Source of the DNA: an uncultured Moraxella sp.
GTDB taxonomy: Bacteria > Pseudomonadota > Gammaproteobacteria > Pseudomonadales > Moraxellaceae
NCBI GenBank assembly: GCA_937975585.1
Contig: CALJUC010000253.1
Location: 1 to 5,850 of the forward strand
DNA: 5,850 nucleotides
Reading direction: 5' to 3'
The translations under genes and the position numbers were made by a program. Of the stretch, positions 1 to 5,385 are shown one piece after another; the first letter of the stretch is position 1, and the number at the start of each line of letters is the position of its first letter. Under the pieces are notes generated by a model. It was not told where the DNA came from. It was given only the letters and a program-made list of their open reading frames with translations, and did no database searches.

Positions 1-77
1 GTTTGACGATTGTGTTGTCGCTGCTGATTTTTATTGGAGAAGCGCTGCGAGATGCGTTTGACCCACGGCAGTCTTAA
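1..77 (+). CDS. yejE: ABC peptide transporter permease, YejE type (C-terminal end only)
   Basis: Only the last 24 codons are present, in the frame whose first full codon is at position 3, ending at TAA 75-77. They read LTIVLSLLIFIGEALRDAFD followed by PRQS. A hydrophobic last membrane helix leading into the GEALRDAFDPR tail is the hallmark ending of OppC/DppC/YejE-type inner-membrane permeases. A YejF-type ATPase follows in the same orientation, which favours YejE, a subunit of the peptide importer used for microcin C uptake in E. coli. The start and the EAA loop that contacts the ATPase lie outside the window. Family is fairly sure; the exact subunit name is inferred from context. Confidence 0.8.
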   Translation, partial: LTIVLSLLIFIGEALRDAFDPRQS

Positions 78-98
78 TTTGATAAAAAGGATAATAAT

Positions 99-884
99 AT
101 GAGTTCGGGTTTTGTGGCGGGTACGTTGGTGCATACGGATAAAGGGTTAATTCCAATTCAAGATTTAAAAGTTGGGGATTTGGTCTGGTCTAAAAATTCA
201 GTCACTAACGAAAAATCATTGCAACCAATATCAGAAACTCAAAAAATCCAAAATCAAGATATTTGGCAAGTTGAACATTTTGAAGATGTTGCAACTGAAT
301 CTGAGCCTTACTATATTTATGGCAGTGAGAATTCATTAATATGGGTATTAGGTGATGCCGATGGCTATGAAGGCACGCCAGTTAAATGGACAAGAATTAC
401 AGATGATGATATGCAAACGATGTCATTGATAGAATTTATCAATGGTCAAAAAGCTTGTTTAAGCTGGACATATCCTGTGTTCATAACTGATATTAACGAT
501 ATGGGCTGTGCCGTTGATAGCTTAGAAAATGAACCACAGATTTTGATTGATTTTTCCGATGACAAATTGACTTACTATTATATCGGTGATGTGATAGAAC
601 CTTACGGTAAATCATTTGGCGTTACTGAGCAGGGGCTTATTTATATCGAGCCAACCGATATTTGTAAAAACCCGACGGAATACTATGAGTTGGATAACAT
701 GGTTTTTGATAAATATCCAAAGGTTGCAAAATTTGTTCTTGGGTTTTTTCTTGGCAATAATCGCTCAAGCAAATATTTTAAGCGTGATGTTTACCAAATC
801 ACAGTTGCCAAAAATCATAATTATTTTGTTGGGAATTTAGGCATTTTAGTCGGCGATTCAACCATTCAAGGAAATAATGAATGA
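99..884 (+). CDS. Stand-alone Hint (intein/Hedgehog-like) domain protein, catalytic residues apparently lost
   Basis: This 261-residue protein has no signal peptide or membrane segment. Residues 4-33 (GFVAGTLVHTDKGLIPIQ, then a KVGDLVWSKN stretch) match the first block of Hint domains that process polymorphic toxins. Residues 231-253 (VYQITVAKNHNYFVGNLGIL, then VGD) match the last block, usually VYNLxVxxxHxYFVGxxGVLVHN. Key residues differ: the usual Cys before FVAGT is Gly4, the mid-domain NHPFWV-like motif reads NSLIWV (78-83, His replaced by Ser79), and the terminal His-Asn is Gly252-Asp253. Self-cleavage therefore looks unlikely. There is no N-terminal extein and only eight residues follow the domain, so no toxin is attached. 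The start is supported by AAGGA (87-91) seven bases upstream. The gene is visibly more AT-rich than its neighbours (about 28-40% GC in sampled stretches), consistent with acquisition. It overlaps the next start by four bases (ATGA). Function unknown. Confidence 0.72.
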   Translation: MSSGFVAGTLVHTDKGLIPIQDLKVGDLVWSKNSVTNEKSLQPISETQKIQNQDIWQVEHFEDVATESEPYYIYGSENSLIWVLGDADGYEGTPVKWTRITDDDMQTMSLIEFINGQKACLSWTYPVFITDINDMGCAVDSLENEPQILIDFSDDKLTYYYIGDVIEPYGKSFGVTEQGLIYIEPTDICKNPTEYYELDNMVFDKYPKVAKFVLGFFLGNNRSSKYFKRDVYQITVAKNHNYFVGNLGILVGDSTIQGNNE

Positions 885-2554
885 GCGAATTGCTAACCGT
901 CGAAAACCTAACGATAAAATCCGCCAATCAAACTTTGGTAGAAAATTTATCCTACACACTCCACACAGGCGAAACGCTTGCCATCGTCGGCGAAAGTGGC
1001 TCGGGCAAATCTATCTCAAGCCTAGCTTTACTGGGGCTTTTACCAAATAGCCTAAGTATATCAGGACAAGCCACTCTAGCCGATTTCAATGACAATCAAA
1101 CCGAAAAAACAATAAATTTACCTATTCAAAAAAATAGCCTCAGCAATAATAAATCCTTAAGCCAAAAGCAAGCTGAAAATATACTTCGCCAAATCCGTGG
1201 CAAACGTATCGGCATGATTTTTCAAGAGCCGATGACCGCGCTTAATCCATTGCATACTATCGGTAAACAGCTATTTGAAAGCTTGCAACAGAGTGGCACG
1301 CCAAAAGGTCAACTGCAACCTCAAGCCATTGAATTATTAACCCAAGTCAATATTCCCGATGCGGCGCAAAAGTTAAACCGCTATCCACATGAATTATCAG
1401 GTGGGCAACGTCAGCGTGTGATGATAGCCATGGCCTTGGCTCAAAATCCGGATATCCTGATTGCCGATGAGCCGACCACTGCGCTAGATGTGACTTTACA
1501 GCATGAGATTTTGGGTTTGCTTGACCGGCTAAAGCGTGAACGCGGTATGGCGATGCTGCTGATTAGCCACGATTTGAACTTGGTGCGCCGTTATAGCGAT
1601 AGCATTATCGTGATGCAGGCGGGCAAGGTGATGGAGCAGGGGGTGACGGATGATATCTTTGCCAATCCACAGCATGCCTATACCAAGTCATTAATCTATC
1701 AAGACTTTGGTGAAAGCTTACCGTTGGATGACAATCAGCCAACCATACTTGAAGCCAAAGCGTTAACCATCCAATTTCCGGCGCGTAAAAACCTGTTTGG
1801 ACAAGTCAGTGAGTGGTTTACTGCCGTTGATAAGTTGTCATTTAGCATCAAACAAGGTCAGTCATTAGGGATTGTCGGTGAGTCGGGCTCAGGGAAAACC
1901 ACGACTGCGTTAGCGATTTTAAAAATGCTCGGTAACAGCGCCAAACAAACGGGGGCGTTAAAGCTATATGATGCGCATGGTAGTATCACTGATATTATGC
2001 CATTGTCATCACGCCAGTTCCGGCCGTATCGCGGCACGATTCAGATGGTATTTCAAGACCCGTATGCCAGTATCAATCCGCGTTTTAATGTCGGTCAGAT
2101 TATTGAAGAAGGCTTAATCGTTCAAGGTGTAGCACAAACAGCGCGTGAACAGGCGGTACTTGAAGCGCTTGATACAGTACGACTTCCACGCGACTTTGTT
2201 CAACGTTATCCGCATGAGTTATCCGGTGGTCAGCGTCAGCGCGTGGCGTTGGCACGGGCATTGGTGATGCGGCCGAAGGTTTTATTGCTTGATGAGCCGA
2301 CTTCAGCGCTTGATAGCAGTACCCAAGTGGCGGTGGTGGCGTTATTGCGCGAGATTCAAGCCACGTTTAATTTGACCTATATTTTTATTAGCCATGATTT
2401 AAAAGTCGTTAAGGCATTGTGTCAGCACGTATTAGTGTTGAAAGACGGTCAATGTCAAGCCTATGCCCCAACGGCAGAATTATTCAATCGAGATTCTTTT
2501 ACGCATTTATCATCGACTTATGTGTCACAATTTATTCATCATAGCCACTATTAG
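881..2554 (+). CDS. yejF: Peptide ABC transporter, double ATP-binding protein (YejF type)
   Basis: This 557-residue protein carries two complete ATPase domains and would hydrolyse ATP on the cytoplasmic face to drive peptide import through YejB/YejE-type permeases. Domain 1 has Walker A GESGSGKS (37-44), Q-loop Gln115, signature LSGGQ (172-176), Walker B ending ADEP (195-198) and switch His230. Domain 2 has Walker A GESGSGKT (333-340), Q-loop Gln392, LSGGQ (447-451), Walker B LLLDEP (468-473) and His505. All key residues are intact. The NPxHxYT motif (262-268) after domain 1 is typical of Opp/Dpp ATPases. E. coli YejF is about 530 residues; the excess is a low-complexity Asn/Lys/Gln/Ser-rich stretch at about 68-100, before the Q-loop. 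AAGGAAA (868-874) precedes the ATG, which overlaps the upstream stop, indicating translational coupling. The subunit genes yejA and yejB are not in the window. Confidence 0.93.
   Translation: MSELLTVENLTIKSANQTLVENLSYTLHTGETLAIVGESGSGKSISSLALLGLLPNSLSISGQATLADFNDNQTEKTINLPIQKNSLSNNKSLSQKQAENILRQIRGKRIGMIFQEPMTALNPLHTIGKQLFESLQQSGTPKGQLQPQAIELLTQVNIPDAAQKLNRYPHELSGGQRQRVMIAMALAQNPDILIADEPTTALDVTLQHEILGLLDRLKRERGMAMLLISHDLNLVRRYSDSIIVMQAGKVMEQGVTDDIFANPQHAYTKSLIYQDFGESLPLDDNQPTILEAKALTIQFPARKNLFGQVSEWFTAVDKLSFSIKQGQSLGIVGESGSGKTTTALAILKMLGNSAKQTGALKLYDAHGSITDIMPLSSRQFRPYRGTIQMVFQDPYASINPRFNVGQIIEEGLIVQGVAQTAREQAVLEALDTVRLPRDFVQRYPHELSGGQRQRVALARALVMRPKVLLLDEPTSALDSSTQVAVVALLREIQATFNLTYIFISHDLKVVKALCQHVLVLKDGQCQAYAPTAELFNRDSFTHLSSTYVSQFIHHSHY
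1082..1180 (+). other. AT-rich, low-complexity insert inside the YejF-type ATPase
   Basis: This segment encodes about residues 68-100 of the ATPase, rich in Asn, Lys, Gln and Ser, between Walker A and the Q-loop of the first domain. Positions 1081-1140 hold only about 27% G+C, whereas 961-1020 hold about 57%. Typical YejF proteins have a much shorter link here, going from the strand after Walker A to the RxIRGxxIxMIFQEP segment. It keeps frame and lies where ABC ATPases tolerate surface loops, so the protein is probably functional. The exact borders are estimated without an alignment. Confidence 0.5.
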
Positions 2555-2584
2555 ACGTATAAAAATAATTTAATAGACGAATAA
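2535..2584 (+). promoter_or_regulatory. Possible weak promoter and 11-bp direct repeat before the MFS gene
   Basis: TATAAA (2558-2563) could serve as a -10 element, with a poor -35 (TTCATC, 2535-2540) 17 bases upstream. TAGACGTATAA (2552-2562) recurs as TAGACGAATAA (2574-2584), 10 of 11 identical and 22 bp apart (about two helical turns). This could be a regulator site for the exporter or chance similarity in AT-rich DNA. The first copy includes the ATPase stop codon. No terminator hairpin is seen in this 52-base gap. Confidence 0.2.
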
Positions 2585-2606
2585 ACTGTATTAAAAGTGA
2601 ATAATT

Positions 2607-4118
2607 ATGCCGGATTCTGTCAATCAAGTTGCAGGATTGCATCCCAAGCCTGCGACTAGTCCATCTAACTTAATACCCAAGGTCGTATTAACGCCCACCC
2701 AACGTAAGTTTTTGCCATTGGTGGTCGCTATTGCAATTTTTATGCAAATCCTGGATGCCACGATTTTAAATACCGCCTTGCCATCCATTGCGCGTGACTT
2801 AAACCAACCGGTGTTATCATTACAGTGGGCAGTCATTAGCTATGCGTTGACCTTGGCTATTTTTATGCCGATGAGTGGTTATTTGTCTGATAAATACGGC
2901 ACCAAGAAAATCTTCTTGATTGCGATTGCGATTTTTACCGGTGGCTCGATTTTGTGTGCGATGGCGACCACCTTAAATACGTTGGTGTTTTCGCGGGTGA
3001 TTCAAGGGTTGGGTGGGGCGCTATTGATGCCTGCAGCGCGACTGGTGATATTGCAAGCGTATCCACGCGATCAGATTTTACGTGTGATGAATTATGCGGT
3101 GATGCCCGCACTATTGGGGCCGATATTGGGCCCGTTGATTGGTGGTTATTTGGTTGAGTTGGCCAGTTGGCATTGGATTTTTTTGATTAATGTGCCGATT
3201 GGTATCATTGGCGTAGTCGCGGGTATGAAGCTACTACCGGAATTTCGCAGCTATGATACTGATATGGACTGGCTGGGTTTTATGTTGTTTGGGGCGGCCG
3301 TGGCATTCATTACCTTGTCGCTCGAGTTCGTCAATGAGGTGTTTAATAACCCCAAGACGGGCATATTTGCACTGTTAGTCGCCATGTTTGGTGGCGCATT
3401 GATGAGTGCGTATTATTGGCATGTCAAAAACATGCAAGACCCAGAAACGTGTAAAAACAACACTGCAAAGCCGTTGTTCGGCTTGGACTTGTTCGCGGTG
3501 CGCACCTTTCGGATTGGGATTTTTGGCAGTTTGTTTACTCGACTTGGGATGGGCGCTGTGCCATTTTTGCTACCGTTACTGTTACAAGTGGTGTTCGGCT
3601 ACACGCCGTCCGAAGCCGGTTGGATGTTGGCACCGATTGCGATAGGTGCGCTTATTACTAAGCCCTTGGTGACATTTTTAGTCAAAAATTTCGGTTATCG
3701 CAATGTACTAGTCGGTAATACCATTATAATTGGTATCAATATTATTCTGCTGTCACAGTTGGCGCCAGACACGCCTAGATGGCTAAGCGTGTTAATGCTT
3801 GGGTTTATGGGGGCATGTAATTCAATTCAGTTTAGTAGTATGAATACGGTAAGCCTGATTGACTTGTCACACGAGCAGACCAGTAGTGGCAATAGCTTGG
3901 TATCGGTGACCCAGCAGTTATCCATTAGTTTTGGGATTGCCTTGGGTTCGGCAGTGCTGCATTTATTTACCCCCGCGAGTGCAACGCCAACGGAAGCCTA
4001 TAGCGCGTTTTCACATTCATTTATATTACTAGGGGTTATCACGATTTTGGCAGGACTGTCGTTTACGCGTTTGCATAAAAACGATGGTATGGCGAAAGTC
4101 GCAGCAAAACCTGCCTAA
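2607..4118 (+). CDS. MFS drug/metabolite exporter, DHA2 (14-TM) family, MdtD-like
   Basis: This 503-residue inner-membrane protein should expel small molecules by proton antiport. Visible family marks are the TM1 motif LDATILNTALPSIA (49-62, Asp50), motif A GYLSDKYGTKK (91-101), motif B RVIQGLGGALLMP (130-142, Arg130), antiporter motif C GPILGPLIGGY (171-181) and WHWIFLINVPIG (188-199), a DHA2 signature. Length and number of hydrophobic stretches fit 14 helices. The QFSSMNT and SSGNSL motifs in the C-terminal half resemble E. coli MdtD/HsrA more than EmrB or QacA. The soluble N-terminus is about 34 residues and Pro-rich. The ATG is preceded by only a weak ribosome site (AGTGA, 2596-2600). It lies 52 bases after the ATPase gene and 40 bases before the likely channel start, so co-transcription is plausible. 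Substrate cannot be told from sequence. Confidence 0.9.
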   Translation: MPDSVNQVAGLHPKPATSPSNLIPKVVLTPTQRKFLPLVVAIAIFMQILDATILNTALPSIARDLNQPVLSLQWAVISYALTLAIFMPMSGYLSDKYGTKKIFLIAIAIFTGGSILCAMATTLNTLVFSRVIQGLGGALLMPAARLVILQAYPRDQILRVMNYAVMPALLGPILGPLIGGYLVELASWHWIFLINVPIGIIGVVAGMKLLPEFRSYDTDMDWLGFMLFGAAVAFITLSLEFVNEVFNNPKTGIFALLVAMFGGALMSAYYWHVKNMQDPETCKNNTAKPLFGLDLFAVRTFRIGIFGSLFTRLGMGAVPFLLPLLLQVVFGYTPSEAGWMLAPIAIGALITKPLVTFLVKNFGYRNVLVGNTIIIGINIILLSQLAPDTPRWLSVLMLGFMGACNSIQFSSMNTVSLIDLSHEQTSSGNSLVSVTQQLSISFGIALGSAVLHLFTPASATPTEAYSAFSHSFILLGVITILAGLSFTRLHKNDGMAKVAAKPA

Positions 4119-4158
4119 TGCGCAGTCACTTAATTATGTTATCCGGTTGAGCGTCATC

Positions 4159-5211
4159 ATGCCACTATATAAACCGCAGTCTAAACCGCAACCCAAACCG
4201 CAGTCGAAAGTGCGTTTGCCAGGAACGCCAAGAAATTGGCGACATTTTACCTATGATATTTTGCATAATCACGAATACGATACGCGTCTTAATCGTTGGG
4301 TCGATTTGTTTCTGATGTTTTTAATTAGTGCCAATGTCGCGTCCGTGGTGATTAGCTCGGTCAAAAGTTGGTACGTTGAGTATCAAGTATTATTTGATCA
4401 CTTTGAAAATTTTTCAATCGGGGTGTTTTCGCTGGAATTAATGCTGCGGTTTTGGTCAGCCGCTGAGATTGATAAAACCAAAAGCGCTTGGCGCAATCGT
4501 TGGAATTGGATAACGTCGCCTGGGGGGATTATCGATTTTATCGCGATTGCACCGGCTTATCTTAACTTCTGGGTGCCGATTGATTTACGTTATTTGATTG
4601 TGCTGCGCTTACTGCGTTTGTTTAAATTGACGCGTTATTTTTTGGCGTTGCAATTACTGCTCAAGGTCATTGCGCGTGAAAAAGAATCCTTTAAAGCCGT
4701 TATTTTAATCATGATGATTTTGATTGTGTTGGCAGCCAGTGGCATTCACTTGGTCGAGCACCAAGCCCAACCTGAAAAATTTGACTCCATTCCCAAAGCT
4801 ATGTGGTGGGCGGTGGTAACCCTGACCACCGTGGGTTATGGTGATGTCACACCCATTACGCCACTGGGCAAGACATTGGGCGCGGTGATTACCATTTTGG
4901 GGGTTGGGCTTGCCGCATTACCTGCCGGTATTTTGGCATCAGGGCTTGCCAATGAACTGAATATGCGGCGTGAGCAGCTTGAAAGTGAATTGCGTGAGCG
5001 CTTACTGACCAATGAAATCGATGTCATCCACGAGAAAATCACCATTGAAAATATGCGCCGCGAAATAGGGCTAAGTGTTGAGCAAACCCAAGCGGTGATT
5101 GACCAGATTTTAAAAGAACAAGACTTGCAACAACAACATCAGCAGAGTTTAAACTTCTGCCCGCATTGTGGCCATGCGCTACATAGCGACCCACACGAAA
5201 TTGACCCATGA
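4159..5211 (+). CDS. Voltage-gated-type potassium channel (six-TM ion transporter family)
   Basis: This 350-residue inner-membrane protein should form a tetrameric K+ channel. Approximate segments are S1 47-68; S2 78-99 with Glu93 and Arg97; S3 115-138 with Asp126; S4 143-171 with Arg144, Arg150, Arg153, Lys156 and Arg159; S5 179-199; pore helix and selectivity filter TTVGYGD (223-229); S6 240-264 with the LPAG bend (254-257). A charged, helix-prone cytoplasmic tail (265-330) may be coiled coil, and the end reads FCPHCGHALH (333-342), a possible metal-binding CxxC. The N-terminus has KPQ repeats. The start is uncertain: ATG 4159 is chosen because it avoids overlap with the MFS gene, but it has only a weak GAG-like ribosome site. 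ATG 4084 is in the same frame, would add 25 residues and would overlap the MFS gene by 35 bases. GTG 4210 is also possible. Regular S4 charges suggest voltage sensing, but this is inferred. Confidence 0.88.
   Translation: MPLYKPQSKPQPKPQSKVRLPGTPRNWRHFTYDILHNHEYDTRLNRWVDLFLMFLISANVASVVISSVKSWYVEYQVLFDHFENFSIGVFSLELMLRFWSAAEIDKTKSAWRNRWNWITSPGGIIDFIAIAPAYLNFWVPIDLRYLIVLRLLRLFKLTRYFLALQLLLKVIAREKESFKAVILIMMILIVLAASGIHLVEHQAQPEKFDSIPKAMWWAVVTLTTVGYGDVTPITPLGKTLGAVITILGVGLAALPAGILASGLANELNMRREQLESELRERLLTNEIDVIHEKITIENMRREIGLSVEQTQAVIDQILKEQDLQQQHQQSLNFCPHCGHALHSDPHEIDP
4171..4209 (+). repeat. 12-bp tandem repeat, three copies, in the channel's N-terminus
   Basis: AAACCGCAGTCT (4171-4182), AAACCGCAACCC (4183-4194) and AAACCGCAGTCG (4195-4206) follow each other directly, with a further AAA. 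In the channel frame they encode KPQS, KPQP, KPQS. The unit is a multiple of three, so copy-number changes would keep frame and only alter the length of a flexible, basic tail before S1. Confidence 0.85.
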
Positions 5212-5267
5212 GTCATCAAATACACACGCTGTCAGCCTTATCAATACTAGGCAGCCTAAAATGGATG

Positions 5268-5289
5268 TGCTACTTTAACGCAAGTAGCA
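5268..5289 (+). repeat. Perfect 8-bp inverted repeat (hairpin) between channel and lipase genes
   Basis: TGCTACTT (5268-5275) and AAGTAGCA (5282-5289) are exact reverse complements around a six-base loop TAACGC, with one more possible G-U pair outside. No run of T follows, so this is not a standard rho-independent terminator. It might protect the 3' end of the channel mRNA, aid rho-dependent ending, or be a binding site for a dimeric regulator upstream of the lipase promoter. Confidence 0.5.
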
Positions 5290-5341
5290 TCTCACTGGCT
5301 CGTTGTCTATCAGCGCTATAGGCTACTACGCAAGGAAGCAT
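5269..5341 (+). repeat. Diverged direct repeat pair, starts 53 bp apart
   Basis: Copy 1 (5269-5290) and copy 2 (5322-5341) share the ordered blocks GCTACT, ACGCAAG and AGCAT. Copy 1 has TTA between the first two blocks and T between the last two; copy 2 has nothing and GA. Eighteen positions match. Copy 1 is self-complementary (the hairpin); copy 2 is not. The offset of 53 bp is close to five helical turns, as for paired sites of one DNA-binding protein, although a decayed short duplication explains it equally well. Confidence 0.55.
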
Positions 5342-5347
5342 TATAAC
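5342..5347 (+). promoter_or_regulatory. Possible -10 element of the lipase promoter
   Basis: TATAAC matches the sigma-70 -10 consensus at five of six positions. At 17 bp spacing the -35 would be TAGGCT (5319-5324), a poor three-of-six match, so activator help or another promoter is possible. Transcription would begin near 5354, next to the Fur-like site. Weak evidence. Confidence 0.3.
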
Positions 5348-5354
5348 AATCATC

Positions 5355-5373
5355 AATAATGATAATCATCGAC
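5355..5373 (+). promoter_or_regulatory. Fur-box-like operator upstream of the lipase gene
   Basis: AATAATGATAATCATCGAC matches the classical 19-bp Fur consensus GATAATGATAATCATTATC at 15 positions, 14 of them consecutive (5356-5369). Its core ATGAT-A-ATCAT (5360-5370 region) is a palindrome. It lies between a possible -10 element and the lipase ribosome site, where a bound repressor would block transcription. Fur represses iron-acquisition genes when iron is plentiful; control of the lipase by iron is inferred from the site alone. AT-rich DNA can produce such matches by chance. Confidence 0.5.
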
Positions 5374-5374
5374 A

Positions 5375-5380
5375 AGGAGG
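5375..5380 (+). promoter_or_regulatory. Strong ribosome binding site of the lipase gene
   Basis: AGGAGG, a full Shine-Dalgarno core, ends five bases before ATG 5386. It fixes this ATG as the start instead of the in-frame ATG at codon 15 and suggests efficient translation, in contrast to the weak sites of the MFS and channel genes. Confidence 0.85.
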
Positions 5381-5385
5381 GTCGT

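Larger units (their letters stand above)
5212..5385. other. Intergenic region between channel and lipase genes
   Basis: This 174-base stretch has no convincing gene. It holds a diverged direct repeat, a perfect hairpin, a possible -10 element, a Fur-box-like site and a strong ribosome site, each listed separately. A short palindrome TAGGC-A-GCCTA lies at 5248-5258. No hairpin followed by a T-run is seen, so where channel-gene transcription ends is unclear. Confidence 0.7.

Noticed and set aside
99..884. Hint gene considered as a complete toxin or an active intein.
   Set aside because: No toxin domain follows the last block, no extein precedes the first, and the Cys, His and Asn needed for cleavage or splicing are replaced.
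99..884. Hint gene considered as part of a transposable element.
   Set aside because: No terminal inverted repeats, target duplications or transposase were seen at or near either end.
2624..2836. Minus-strand open frame of 70 codons inside the exporter gene.
   Set aside because: It lies wholly within a well-supported gene, has no family resemblance, and is a shadow of the sense coding pattern.
5268..5289. Hairpin considered as a rho-independent terminator of the channel gene.
   Set aside because: The stem is good but not GC-rich and no T-run follows it.
5208..5321. A 37-codon frame beginning at ATG 5208, overlapping the channel stop as ATGA.
   Set aside because: It is short, has no recognisable domain or ribosome site, and covers the hairpin and repeat copy 1; chance is the simpler explanation.
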